64,000 bases of DNA, taken from the NCBI GenBank assembly GCA_947179485.1, contig OX359246.1:5952001-6016000 (forward strand), in the 5' to 3' direction. The position numbers and the translations under genes were made by a program. The first letter of the stretch is position 1. The number at the start of each line of letters is the position of its first letter. Origin of the DNA: Allacma fusca (lineage: Eukaryota > Arthropoda > Collembola > Symphypleona > Sminthuridae). This document shows, piece by piece, positions 1 through 11,837 of this stretch. Under the pieces are notes generated by a model. That model saw only the letters and a list, made by a program, of their open reading frames with translations, was not told the origin of the DNA and searched no databases.

Positions 1-540
1 GAATTTTTGCAAAACGGATTTCAACACACTGTCCATTAACAAGCATGCACTTTTCGTTTACCAAACGTTCGTCGTGGGTTTTATAATCGCAAGTGTGCGA
101 CTTTCGAAAAATGCTTGCTATAAACATTTTCTCGCGCGTGGCAGTATAAAACCCAATGAAATCAATATTTTATTGGAATCGGAATTCTTGAAAAAATATT
201 TGGATGCCGATTCGAATACCCCTTGTTTTTATTCTAACCTGAATTTTGAATATGAACACCTTTGTGAACTTTTATCCGATTCCAATATCGATTCGGATAC
301 CCGAAATTTTTTAATATAATTCCAATTCGAGTTCCGATTCGAATTCCCGTCCCTGCTTTAATAGGAATGATGAGCAGAGTGTCGCCATGGATTAACATGC
401 CAGAAGGACGCGTATTTTCTGCGCTGTGAAGAATATAAAGTTGGAAAGATTGTCGTGAGTCTTTACAGATATCATATATTCTGGCAACCTCGTCCACAAA
501 ATAAATTCCACAGAGTTATTTCAAAGAATAAATTAACATT
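1..540 (+). repeat. Dispersed repeat, partner of 28583-29055
   Basis: This stretch is closely similar to 28583-29055, starting from the shared GAATTTTTGCAAAACGG. Both copies carry short GGAATC/GATTCC-rich runs followed by CCCTGCTTT, which resembles the inside and end of the hAT-type element at 5539-6907. The short open frame at 74-319 has a counterpart in the other copy but no recognisable domain, so I do not call it a gene. The second copy is interrupted by the element at 29056, directly after a TTCTGGC that continues uninterrupted here. Confidence 0.6.
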
Positions 541-1627
541 TGTAAGTTAAAGCGGGACTAACTCTAAGCCTAAATCAACGGGTCAAACATAGGGCATGGG
601 CAGGACCTTGGTGGCAAGTTGCCAAGTTCGCTCAACCATGATATGTAATGAATGCGCTTAACTACAAATAATTCTAATATTTCAAGTCTTAAATCGCCTT
701 ATACTCATGCATATTCTAGCGTCTATGCAAGAGTATCTCGAACCTATGGGTAATTATCCCTGCTGAGCAGGGCTTTCTACTAGTTTTTGTTGTACGGTAA
801 AGGAACAAATTTTGAAATATACGGAGGTAAATCATCGGCCAAACTTGCTAATTTAAATGGAATTAAATACTAATTTACAAAGAAGAACGAAGACCGGCTA
901 TAAAGCGCTGCCGCTGAAAACACAAATGTGAAAACCAGCCAAAATTTCCCAATTCCCCTCTGCGTAGTGCTGCAATTTGTTGTTAAGGTTGTTTTTGAAG
1001 TGAGCGAACTCTTCACAAAACGAGTTTAGTTTGTTATTATTTTGTCGCATTTGGATTTTGTTGTTGTTTTGTTGAACATGAATCTAAACTTTCATGCAAA
1101 TCAAAACTTGAACCTCATTCAAATTTGATACCAGATCCAAAACTTCAATTAATGCCCAAAACCGGAACTGACGATGAGGTATAACAGTGAACTGTATTTA
1201 GTTAGGTATTTGTTTTGTTTTGCAGTGCTGTTATTTTGTTGGTGAAACATAAATTAGTTGTGGTTTTGCTACTATATTTGCAACAAAATAATGCAAAATA
1301 AGCAACAAAACTGCAACTACATTACAGCACTAGGTCCGCGAATTGTATGCTCTACTGCAAAACGGATTTATGGCCCGTTTTGATTTTAGAGTTTGTAGCG
1401 GGAGCCCAACAGCCAGTCGTCGTTCTACGCATTTTAAATTATAGCTGGTTTGCAAGTTTAGCCGACGAAATGCTTCTACTGTAGGAAATCGGAGACTCAA
1501 ATATTTTTTGCCACTATCCCTTCATAAGAGCCTCGCGAAAAGGTGGTCCGTATCCTTAACCCTGCAAATAATTTACGGCACTTTTCCCCAAATGTGGCGA
1601 TTCGATCAAAACCGAAATTATTGAACT
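541..1627. other. Intergenic, no gene seen
   Basis: About 1.1 kb of AT-rich sequence with short TTGTTTTG-type runs. I see no gene, RNA or convincing repeat. The end grades into the block shared upstream of IR genes A, C and G. Confidence 0.5.
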
Positions 1628-2029
1628 AAATCGCATTAAAAATTTAGATTTTCTGATACAACTACATTAAAACCTGTCTGGAATGATACAAAACATTCAA
1701 GCAAAACTCAAGGGCACAGCTCTTTATTTACAGTAATCAAGTTCCAGATAGTAAACCCCAAATATCACGGGTCTACAGAAATGAACGTGGCATTGCATGG
1801 CAAACGAAATGTTAAAACTGCGTAGAAAATTTGCATTTGCTTAATCATTGTTTACTCAGAATTCCCTACTAAATCAATGTTCGTGCGAGTTCAAAAATAA
1901 TGTGTTATTTTCAGGGATTATATTCTAACCGAAACAAGTTTTTTTAAAACATTGTATCAAATAATGCTAATCTCGAGTTACTCCACGCATTTAAATTTGA
2001 TTTGTTGGAGCGACTTCATTCCCTACAAA
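1628..2029 (+). promoter_or_regulatory. Conserved upstream block of IR gene A
   Basis: From AAATCGCATTAAA to the start codon this block is strongly similar to 11838-12254 (before gene C) and 31827-32236 (before gene G). It probably holds the promoter and 5' untranslated region. A run ending in TTATTTTCAG at about 1915 could be the acceptor of a 5'-UTR intron. It is kept in C (TATTTTCAG) but altered in G (TTTTCGG). Transcription start and promoter elements were not resolved. Confidence 0.4.
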
Positions 2030-4033
2030 ATGAAAGCATATTTTGGTCTACTACTTTCTTTAATAATCACAATTTGTTTTATTTATAATGTAAATTCGTC
2101 CAAATCTCAAAACCCTTTTATTTCCAATATACTTGTGCCATTAGAAACTTGCGAAACTATTTTGGTTTCCTACGACATTGTAAGCACAAGAAGTCAACAT
2201 GATCAGGCTTTTTCGATCTTAGCATTGGCCAACAAAATCCTTCACCCGATTAAGTTGATAACCATTGAGAAATTCCTACCATTCACAGTGGACGAACAAT
2301 TGGGTAAATATAACTGCAAGTTGTATTTATTACTAAAGGAGCTCAACCTAACTAATGAAAAAGGCAAAGCCCTTCAAGTTCAGCCCAGTGCAAGTAAAAT
2401 TGCTAGAGTTGCCAAACCTGAGCGGGACTACGTTACCTTACTTTACCCAAAGAACAGGAAATTCAACGTCATGGAACTTAAAATCTTTAAAAAGAAACTT
2501 CGTCTTAAATTCTCACCATACAGAGTTGCATTTCCCGAAAATACGTTATTTGTTGAATGGGATCCAGATTCCACACGGATTGAAAATATCTTCATTCTTC
2601 ATGTTTATTGCACGCGCTCACAGGTTTTGTGTCTAAAGCGGAAACTGCTGACCGATTTGCTGGCCGATTCCAACACCGTCAATTTGCAACTACATTTCGA
2701 TACACATTTTAAGCGCTCATCCTGGCGACGTTATAATTACCATCGACATAAAATCGCGCTGGGCTCAAATCTCAGAATCGACAAAAAAATTAATTTCTAC
2801 GAATATATAGAGCCCTTGACATTTCGCGGATCTTGGAAATCCTCCAAACAATGGTCAGTAAATGATGTTACTCCTATTTACATTTCAATTATCGGATTTT
2901 TAAATGCGACCGGGGTCCACACTCAGGATTTAGGGGACGACGCTTTGGGGGGAATTTATGGCAGTATGTACTTCACAAAAGCCAATACGTTAAAATATAA
3001 AATGGTATTTCTGGAAGAGTACGAGTATTACAACTTTTATTATTTCCAAAATGATACTCGAAGTTTAAAAATAAACCCACTAGCATTCTTGATCCCCGTT
3101 GACGGTCCAACATGGGCATGTATTTTTATTTCAGCATGTATATTGATGCTTTTAATAAAACGAATTCCTTTGGTCCAACAGCCAATTTTTACAGTTGTGG
3201 CCGCTCTTGTTTTTCAACCAAGAACTACATCAAAATTGAGTTTGTTGATGGTATGGAATTTTGTTGCATTTATACTGTGCAACATGTACTCCGGGTCTAT
3301 TGAGAGTCTTCTGGTTTCACCATCAAAGCCAAAAAGAATAATTGATTTTAAGGATCTATTTGAAGAAGGCTACACGCCTTTTTTACCATTATCATTGGAT
3401 GGGACACACTTGGTGAGCAAGAATCTTGTGACCGGTGCTCTGCCGTATATGGATGGCTTGAGGAACAGGACAAAAATCCTCTCCAAATTCAAAACTACGC
3501 TGGAGAAAAAGTACTGGGAATTCTTAATGACGGCGGAGAAAACATGTGGATTGGATGACCAAATTACGGTGCGGTTTCTGGAGGTGCATTTTTCTTTACT
3601 CAAACCGAATCTGTACTGTTTCGGAGGAAGGAAACCTATGAACTTGCTCCCGACGGTTTGGGTATTTTATAATCCTAATGCAGCTCTGTTGTATTCTATT
3701 ACACATCAGTTACTTGCTACTGGATTGATCCAGTTATTTCAGGAATTGAAGGATGGTACTTCGATGGAGTTATTTCGGGAATATATGCTAAAAGTTATCT
3801 TTAAAGAGGAAGTTGCTCAAAGATCATTGAGAGCATCACATGTTCCTCTGGAACCGCTGTCCCTGACTCAAACCAGTGTTATGTTTTTGATGTTTCTGCC
3901 GTTGTTCAGCATAGCTGTGATCTGTCATTTATGGAAAAATTTGTATCAATCAAATGTTCATGTACGGTCATCCAATTGGTTTGTAGTGTATGTTGGCTGC
4001 ACTTGTAATTTATTAGTCAGACTGTTCAAATAA
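2030..4033 (+). CDS. Divergent ionotropic receptor (IR-like), copy A, intact
   Basis: Likely a ligand-gated cation channel of the ionotropic-glutamate-receptor/IR family used in chemosensation, acting at the plasma membrane of sensory neurons. The start at 2030 gives 667 residues and a signal peptide (MKAYFGLLLSLIITICF); the matching ATG is used in copies C and G, so the longer frame from 1952 is unlikely. A roughly 350-residue extracellular part is followed by TM1 (about 360-380, after DGPTWACI), a pore-loop-like segment (IFTVVAALV), M3 (about 402-425, LLMVWNFVAFIL then YSGSIESLL), the S2 half of the ligand-binding region, and a last TM near 617-640. The canonical SYTANLAAF M3 motif of glutamate receptors is replaced, as in divergent IRs. 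There is a single coding exon. AATAAA overlaps the stop codon at 4029-4034. Ligand unknown. Confidence 0.8.
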   Translation: MKAYFGLLLSLIITICFIYNVNSSKSQNPFISNILVPLETCETILVSYDIVSTRSQHDQAFSILALANKILHPIKLITIEKFLPFTVDEQLGKYNCKLYLLLKELNLTNEKGKALQVQPSASKIARVAKPERDYVTLLYPKNRKFNVMELKIFKKKLRLKFSPYRVAFPENTLFVEWDPDSTRIENIFILHVYCTRSQVLCLKRKLLTDLLADSNTVNLQLHFDTHFKRSSWRRYNYHRHKIALGSNLRIDKKINFYEYIEPLTFRGSWKSSKQWSVNDVTPIYISIIGFLNATGVHTQDLGDDALGGIYGSMYFTKANTLKYKMVFLEEYEYYNFYYFQNDTRSLKINPLAFLIPVDGPTWACIFISACILMLLIKRIPLVQQPIFTVVAALVFQPRTTSKLSLLMVWNFVAFILCNMYSGSIESLLVSPSKPKRIIDFKDLFEEGYTPFLPLSLDGTHLVSKNLVTGALPYMDGLRNRTKILSKFKTTLEKKYWEFLMTAEKTCGLDDQITVRFLEVHFSLLKPNLYCFGGRKPMNLLPTVWVFYNPNAALLYSITHQLLATGLIQLFQELKDGTSMELFREYMLKVIFKEEVAQRSLRASHVPLEPLSLTQTSVMFLMFLPLFSIAVICHLWKNLYQSNVHVRSSNWFVVYVGCTCNLLVRLFK

Positions 4034-4400
4034 AGTTTCTCTGTGTTCAATTCTTTCTTCAATGGTTACTTGTAGCTAGCATTTTGTTTGTACTTGAAGA
4101 GCCAGATTGTTAAAGTACAGCTTGTTTGTTGTTGAGTTTTAAAATTGTGAAGAGCATAGGAACAAAATCATAAGTGTGTTTTGTTTCAAATTGTATCTTT
4201 GTCACTAGAAAATATTTTAGAGGAAGTCCTTTTCATTGTAAAAGTCGGGTGTTCACTGGTCATCGGAATAGGGTAGAGTCAAGTATGGGCAGTTCTATAA
4301 ATACGTATCTCTACTACCAAAACGAATAATTATTTCAATATTTGTATTTAAATTCTAAAGTTTCTAATAAATCAAAATTTGTAACAGCATAAAATGCGCA
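4034..4400 (+). repeat. Conserved 3' flank of IR genes
   Basis: The sequence after gene A is repeated after genes C (14301-14640) and G (43445-43745), including GCTTGTTTGTTG-like text, GTTCACTGGTCATCGG and CTAATAAATCAAAATTTG. The AATAAA near 4365 may be a second polyadenylation signal. Its presence after three genes shows that duplication units included the 3' flank. Confidence 0.6.
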
Positions 4401-5530
4401 TAACTCATTTTATATGTACAACTGGATTAGAGATTATATAGTGACTAGTAAAAGGCCTTTGCTTCACAGGGACGATTACTTGAAGAGGGGGTATTATGAT
4501 TGTAGAAATTAAAAGCCAGACGGTTTACGAATCAAGCCCTGTCATAGAGATTTGTTTTTATACTATTGGATTAGACCTTATATAGTTAATTATTCCTCTT
4601 ATTTCTTGTTCAAAACTCACAGTTAGTCTTCCGATGTGACTTTCAGAATCAAATGAAAATGGGTGGAATTGTAGGCACTACTAATAGTGTTCACACAAAC
4701 TGCAAACTTGGTGCCATGTCCCCTCTGTGTTCGGGCAGTAGGACATCTGAAAGTTTGATTTTGTTTTTGAAAGTATAACAGGGGTTACAGTATAACAGTG
4801 TAACACATGTTCGAAACATGTTCATACATAAAAATACTCTAGTCCCGTCTTCAAGGGTACAACTTTTGAGCAGAAATAACCCGAATCTCAACATTACAGG
4901 AATTATTTTATCAAATTCGTTTATAATTTGTTTCGCATAAATGCTATTGTTTCCACATTCACACCCGATAAATGTCATTTAATTTTCATTTTCATGCCTA
5001 ATATACATATTAACGTACCCCTTCGACTTTTAGCTGTATTTCATTAATTGAAAGAAGGTTTACGTATGTAAATGTTGATACATTTACATTATTTTTCGGT
5101 TGTGAATGTGAAAAAAAAAGTATTTATACAAAACAAATTATAGATGAATAGGATCAAATAATTCCTATAATGTTGAATGACCATGTTCCGAACATGTGTG
5201 AACGCTGTCATGGATTTGGTTTGAGTTGCGAAAATGGATTCTGCTTATGGGATTTAACCTGAAAAAATTCAAGCGAGGAAGGGTTATACTTTCAAAAAAA
5301 TTATGTAATTATATATATTAACACGTACATACGCGCTAAAGCACGTGCAGCGCTGATTGTACATATACTTATGTATAGTGACATGTCTTAACATTGGTTT
5401 GGATTTTATTCGAGTTGCGAAAATGGATTTTTCTTATGGGATTTAACATGCAAAAATTCAAGCGAGGAATCCCGATCACCAAAAATGACGGAAAGGGATT
5501 TTTATCATGCAGCACGTGTACTTGTTCGTA
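4401..5530. other. Intergenic with short direct repeats
   Basis: No credible gene. The part at about 4440-4560 (CTAGTAAAAGGCCTTTGCTTCACAGG onward) recurs at 24620-24730 behind pseudogene E. A roughly 60-bp sequence with CTTATGGGATTTAAC and AATTCAAGCGAGGAA occurs twice (about 5220-5280 and 5408-5470). A minus-strand open frame at 4691-4978 has no domain or homologous copy and is not called. Confidence 0.45.
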
Positions 5531-5538
5531 CTTGTGAT

Positions 5539-6907
5539 CAGGGTTGAAAATTGGAATCGGAATTGGAATCGGAATCGAAAAAGAATCCGAAAATTTAAAG
5601 TATTAGAATCGGAATCGGAATTAAAAATACCGTAAAATTAGGTATTGGAATTCTAATCGGAATTGGAAAGTAAGTATCGGTATTGGTATTAGAATTTAAT
5701 GATATTCCAATGTATACCGATTCCATTTCTGATATTGCATTATACTAGTGGTCGGATCGATTCAATTTGATTCGCATTTTTCAATTTGATTCAATTTGAA
5801 GCTTGAGTTGAATCGAAAAACCGATTTTCGATTCAATGTGCCCCAAAGCAATTCAATTCGATTCAATTCACTCAGTGAATCGAATTGAATTGTAAATCGA
5901 ACGATTCAAGTGGGAAAATACAAAATTTTATTTATGTTACTGGAGTGTCGTATACATATTGTAAAGGGTATAGTAAAAGCTACGCTAAAATAACAAACGT
6001 TGTGATATACGTAGTATTTGGACCTTGAATATGCGGCAAAAAAGTACCCGTGCACACCCGAAGCGGTTTTGATGAATTGTTTGAATTGCAATTCACATGA
6101 TATGATTCGATTCAGTTCAATACCCAAATCGAATCATTCGATTTGGCTTTGCTGCAAATCGAATCGAAATACTACTGAATCGAACTGAATCGAATCGAAT
6201 CGAAAATTTCCAATTCTGAATTGAATTGGTCCGACCACTACATTATACAGCCATACAGAGACCTTTTATGACAATTTATATAGTAACTTTACATTTTACA
6301 CTTCTACATGGTTTTTTGCGCAAACAGTTCTTTATCGTAGTAATGAAAATGGAAAGAAAGGCAGAATCATTTGTTTGTGATTACAACGGCTACAATAGAA
6401 ATCTAGAAATACAACAAAAAATGAAAGACATGTTCCAACGTATTCTGTGGAACAACTATGGACCGCACAGGGGACAAACTAATTAATTTCTTCAAGTGAT
6501 GGAATGATTCCGAATTTTATGAAATTCTCCAGCCAGTAACATTTGTAATTTTGAGCATTCCAGCAACTTATAATTAGGTTACTGTGGGAAGACTTTTCTC
6601 TGCATTACGTTTAATTTAAAATTATGACCTAGGTCGACTACCGGAGTAATCCCTGCAAAACATGTTATTTGTTCGAGTAAAAAAACAGTTTAAATGACGT
6701 GGTCGAATGGCAAAAATTATAAATTATAGGTTCATGCATAGAATCGGAATTGGAATCGGAATTATTTAAAAGTATTTGAATTAATTGGTATCGGAATTCA
6801 AAATTAATTATTTGGATACATCGGAATCGGAATCTAAATCGGAAATAAATTTAAGCAGGTATTGTAATTGGAATCGGAATTTTTATTTTTCCGATATTTC
6901 ATCCCTG
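5539..6907. mobile_element. Non-autonomous hAT-type element with GGAATC runs
   Basis: The ends are CAGGGTTGAAAAT and, read inward from the right, CAGGGATGAAATA. They are flanked by a perfect 8-bp target duplication CTTGTGAT (5531-5538 and 6908-6915), the hAT hallmark. Both subterminal zones are filled with reiterated GGAATC/GGAATT units. There is no transposase frame. The middle contains a second, complete element (5746-6240). Confidence 0.85.
5746..6240. mobile_element. Nested hAT-type MITE with GATTCAATT runs
   Basis: The ends TAGTGGTCGGATCG and (right, inverted) TAGTGGTCGGACC are bounded by a perfect 8-bp duplication CATTATAC (5738-5745, 6241-6248). Reiterated GATTCAATTC/GAATTGAATCG motifs fill both ends in opposite orientation, so the element can fold back. 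It is 495 bp, has no credible coding capacity, and lies inside the element at 5539-6907. Confidence 0.85.
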
Positions 6908-6915
6908 CTTGTGAT

Positions 6916-9564
6916 GTACATAATAATTAATTATTCTTCGATCCATCAGCTTCTAGATGACCATACACCAAAAAATGGCAAATAAAAAATTTGGCATTGC
7001 CGAAACATATAAGCACTAATTGAAATGAATTTAAATTTTTTAAAAGGATTGGGAAATTTTATCTTCGTGGCAACGGAGTGGTAACATTTCCTACCAACCC
7101 AATTAATATAACCCTGAATGTTCTCAACTTCTGTCAGTGTTACAAAAGGCTGTTACATCCTGATCACTCAAAAAACAAATTCTGGATTTTTTTTTTGCAA
7201 AATGGGTGTTTTTGATTGGCCCGTTGGAATTTCACAGCGGTTTGAAAATTGAATTCGGTCAAGATGACTGATTTACGATACAATTATTAAGGCAGGTATT
7301 ATTTGACCAATTCGCATTGATCCAGGCTCATTGATCCAGTTGATTCTAGGTCTAGAACTTCGACAAGGAGCAAGGAATTTAAATTTATTAGAAAAGGCGC
7401 GGAAAACAAATTGAAGATATTTTTTCATTATCCCTTTTGCAAATATGCGCTAGAGAGAAAAATGATTTTTTAAAGGTAATCTACTTTACGTTTTTTCAAA
7501 TCTGGTGACACGATGACATTGAAAATACGCATACTAAATCACATTTCAAATTTGTATTCTCTAGAAAAACTTCCGGGTCTTTCTCAAAACAGTCATCCGA
7601 ATCCCCATGGTATGGTTCCTGACAGTAATGCTTCAAATGGCACACTTCATATACCACTTGTCTGCAGAACTGCACGTTGCATTGCATGTCAAGCTAAATG
7701 TTAAAACCATACTTGCAGTTTTTGTCCAAAGTTCAAATTCAGTTCCATTCACATCCCCAAAATTTTCTTGAAGTTCAGTTAAGTTCAGTTCACCTTGTCC
7801 AAAGCCCGTCGTAGTTCAGTTCAATTCACTGCGTACTTTCCAGTCGTTACGTTCAGTTCAGTTCACCCTTGCAATATTTTTTCAAAGTTCAATTCAGTTC
7901 ATTATATAATATTCGGTCGTTCAGTTCAGTTCGCTTTACCTGTAATTAGCGAGCCAATTCGTTCAAGTTATTTATGGTATATTTAAGTGGCATTTAGTTA
8001 TATTTTTATAGCTGACTTTGAACTTTGACTAATGCACGATTTTTCCCGAAATGACTGATTAGACAACTACTTTCAAATCCCCGGTATTTCGAAAGCAGTA
8101 TTGACTATGAACTTTCTGGTATACGATCAATCTAAGAAAACAAGCTATTTCAAGCTATTAAATCATATAAATATGCTTACAATTATTGCGCGTTTTGTTT
8201 CATACGATTTCGAACAAAATTTGCCAAATATGCGTATTAAATGTATGACTATTTCTTTGATTTGTTTGCAATTTAATGTCATTGAAATAACTAGTCAAAA
8301 ACCAGCGTGCAAGTTTTTGAGATTACAGCTATGAAATTTATGGTCATGCAATTTAGAGATAGATCATATTCGTGTTGTGTTCACGAATATAAAAGTTCAT
8401 ATTCAAACCTGGTCTCTTAAGTTCAATTCAGTTCAGTTTGTGTTACTTGAACGTACGATGAACGTTCGTTCACATTCATAATACGTTCTGCTGAGTTCAA
8501 TTCAAATTCATTCAATCAAAATTTTGCATTTAGCTAGTTCGTTCAAGTTCATTCAAAAACAATGAAAATATGGGCTAGTTCAGTTCAGTTCACCACTTTA
8601 TGAACTGAACGACTGCAAGTATGGTTAAAACCGTTTTGCATTTATACACGGGTAATCAGTGTGTAGTTTTTGGTATTCCTGAACGACTTAATGTTTGTGT
8701 GTATTCAGGGCTGAGTGTAATGCTACTTAAAGTCATCCGTGATTACTGAAAATTTTCTGACATAGTAATCCTAATCCGTAATCCCTTCGGATAAATTTTA
8801 CAAACGTAATGCTTGGCAGTAATCCCATGTCCAATATTTTTCAAAATAATCTGTAATCACTAATCCAAAGTCAACAATTAAAATCTGCAATCAGATCTGA
8901 CAAATTAAATGTATTTTTGGTCGTCAAATAATCCACTTATAATTTTAATTAGTAGTACTTTAGCAGTAGGTGGATTTCTCCTTACAGCCCGAGTACATTT
9001 AGCAGTTATCTGTGTTCCGGATGAATTTACCATCTGCTGTCTACTAAAAAATGTAAATGTGACATTAATTGTACTGATAAGGCTTATCGTGTAACATTAT
9101 ACCTCAAGGTATAAGTAACACTACGATATTTATAGTCATCGTCACTGAAATGGACATATCAACCATGACATTTTTACACTGTATTAACATGAACATAGGA
9201 GAATATTCTAGTGGTGTAATCCTGTCACCAATTATTTGACCTGCAAACCCGCTGCTAAAATAATCGAAAAGTAATCCTTTTTCACCTCCATTCATATTTA
9301 AAATGCAATCGTGTCATCACAATCCAAACATTGTGTGATGTCCAACATTTCTTATGCGCAATCTACCCAGCCCTGCGTTTAGTTTTTGTGTCGTTTCAGA
9401 ACAAATAATCCGATCGGTGTAAATCCTGTAATGCAAACCTAGCGACATGGACATAACTTATGCAAAATTGTCAGTAGACTCAAATGGCTTCTTCTGAAAC
9501 GTCTCACAAAACATTTACATTTAAATTATATTCGGAAGCCTGCATTTCTCTTATTTCACACAAC
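6916..9564 (+). repeat. Upstream block of B-type IR copies (first of three)
   Basis: Sequence from GATGTACATAATAATTAATTA through CTTCTAGATGACCATACACC to the start of pseudogene B reappears at 17325-18503 plus 23310-24260 (before pseudogene E) and, more diverged, at 30241-31758 (before relic F). Short frames shared by these copies (for example about 7496-7704 on both strands) travel with the duplication and show no domain. An element is inserted at 7708-8623. Confidence 0.6.
7708..8623. mobile_element. hAT-like MITE with reiterated GTTCA motif
   Basis: A perfect 11-bp inverted repeat, CATACTTGCAG at the left and CTGCAAGTATG at the right, is flanked by an 8-bp duplication GTTAAAAC (7700-7707, 8624-8631). 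The paralogous region near 18035 shows the uninterrupted empty site (ATGTTAAAACCGTTTTGC), which confirms the boundaries. The interior is full of AGTTCAGTTCA and its complement. 916 bp, non-coding. Confidence 0.85.
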
Positions 9565-11510
9565 ATGAAAAAATTCGTTTTTGCGCGACTTGTTTTCCTG
9601 ATCATAAATGTCTGCATTTATAATGTGAATTCATCCAAATATGAGGACATTTTTGTTTCACATTTCTTTGCCTCATTAGAAACTTGTGAAACTGTTTTGA
9701 TATTCCAAGAGAATGTAATCACTGAGAAAAGTCAAAATCGGTGGTTTTCGATCTTAACATTGGCCAACAGAATCCTTCATCCAATAAAACTGATAAACGA
9801 TGAGAAATTCCTACCATTCACGGTGGACGAACAATTGGGTAAATATAACTGTAAGTTGTATTTATTACTAAAGGAGCTCAACATGACTAAGGGAAAAGGC
9901 AAAGCCCTTCAAGTTCAGCCCAGTGCAAGTAAAATTGCTAGAGTATCTATACCTGAAAGGGACTACGCTATCCTACTTTACCCTACGACCAGGAAATTCA
10001 ATGTCATGGAACTAAAAATCTTTAGAAGCAAAGTTCGTCTGAAATTCTGACAATATAGAGTTGCATTTCCCGAAAATATGCTATTCGTTGAATGGGATCC
10101 AGTTTCCACTCGAATCAAAAAAATCTTCATTCTTAATGTTTACTGCACTTTTTACGCAGGTTTTGTGTCTACAACGCACGCTATTGACTAATTTCATACC
10201 CAATTCCGGCACTCTGAATTTACGATTGCATTTCGACACGCAATACAAAAGGTCTTTTCTGCGACCTTACAACTGCAATCGCCATAAAATTTCACTGGGT
10301 ACATCTGCATCGTACAAGAGAACCACAGGCGTTAAATGGTACCAAATTATTGAGAGCTTGCTATTCAGAGAATACGGGAGGAAATCTAATGTAGTACTAG
10401 TAAATGATACTACTCCTACTTACTTTTCAATCATCAGGTTTTTAAATGCAACCGGTGTCCTAACAGAATATTTAGGGGACGATGTAATGGGGGGAATATG
10501 TGGAAGTATCTTATACGCAAAATCACATTCCTTACAATATCAGATGTATTTTTCTGAAATTTTTGAATATTACAGCTTTTACTATTTCCTAAATAATACG
10601 CAAAGTGCAAGAATAAACCCATTAGCATGCTTTAGGCAAATTGATAGACCGACATGGATTTGCCTTACGATTTCAGCATTGGTATTGGCGCTGATATTAA
10701 AATTTTCAATTACTTTGGTCAAGCATTCAATTTTTACAGTTGTGGCTGCTCTGGTTTCTCAACCAAGAACATCATCTAAATTGGGTTTGTTGATGTTATG
10801 GAATTTTGTTGCATTTATACTGAGTAACGTGTACTCCGGGTCTATTGAGTCTTTTGGTTTCACCATCAAAGCCAAAAAGAATAATTGATTTTAAGGATCT
10901 GTTTGAAAAAGGATACACGCCACATTTACCTTTATCACACCAAAATGCGCACTTGGTAAGTGACAGATACGTATCCGGTGTTGTGCCATATATTGATGGC
11001 CTGCGAAACAAAACTAAAATCCTTACTCAATTTCCAAACATGTTTGACAAGAAGTACTTGGATTTCTTAATGACAAAAAGAAAAACCTGTGGTTTTGCAA
11101 ACAAATTTGAAGCAAAATTTCTGGAGGAGCTTCTCTCGTTGCTGAAACCGAATTTATACTGTCTTGGAGGGCTGAAACATTTTAACCCGGTGCCAATAAT
11201 TTGGAAATTCTATAATCCCAATGCAGCTCTGTTGTACGCGATTACGCATCACGCACGATTACGCATTACGTTTTTTGTTACTGGAGTCATTCAATTATTT
11301 GAGAATTTGGACAGTGCTGCTACATTTTTGATATTCCAAAGTGAAATGTTAAAAGACTTTAAAGATGAAGTCGCTCAAAGATCCTTGCGTGCATCTCACG
11401 ACCTTATGGAACCACTGTGCTTGACCCAAACCAGCATTATGTTTTTGATGATTCTGCCAATATTTGTCATTGCAGGATTTTATCATTTGTGGAATATGTG
11501 GTACCTGTAA
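9565..11510 (+). pseudogene. IR-like receptor copy B, pseudogene
   Basis: A full-length but broken member of the receptor family. It begins with an intact signal peptide (MKKFVFARLVFLIINVCIYN). A TGA at 10048-10050 replaces the TCA serine codon seen in copies A, C and G. A small insertion at about 10145-10160 (before the TQVLCLQ segment) shifts the frame, and a 2-base loss near 10850 (GAGAGTC to GAGTC) shifts it again. TM1, pore loop, M3, S2 and last TM are all still recognisable. An extra short repeat (TTACGCATCACGCACGATTACGCA) sits near 11240. It lacks the longer C-terminal tail of A and C. Three independent lesions make a sequencing artefact unlikely. Confidence 0.8.
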
Positions 11511-11837
11511 AATATTAAAGTACGTTCATATAATTAATCCTGATGCCCAAGGGCCCTGTATATACGTTGCTTCAATTTTTTTCAAATGTTATGATACGAT
11601 TACTTGTCATTATTCATGGAAGGTCTCAAAACAAATTTTTGTTGCACAGGTAAAGAAACAAATTTTGAAATATACGGGAATAAAAATGCTTCTCCTGCAT
11701 AAAATCGGGGAATCAAATATTTTTTGTCAGTAGTCCACCCATAGGAGCCTCAAGAAAAAGTATTCCGTAACCGTTACCCTGCAAATAATGTCAGTCTCCT
11801 TTCCCCAGATGTGGCGAAAAACCAAAATCATTGAGGT
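11511..11837. other. Intergenic between pseudogene B and gene C
   Basis: No gene supported. The part from about 11600 (TTTTTGTTGCACAGGTAAAG) resembles 780-830 upstream of gene A, so it belongs to the duplicated upstream region. Confidence 0.4.

Noticed and set aside
4691..4978. Minus-strand 95-codon frame as a gene
   Set aside because: No domain, no splice context, and no copy in the paralogous 3' flanks of genes C and G.
9565..11510. Reading the breaks of receptor copy B as introns
   Set aside because: The breaks are a single stop and 1-2 base shifts without GT-AG borders, and copies A and C have no introns in the coding region.
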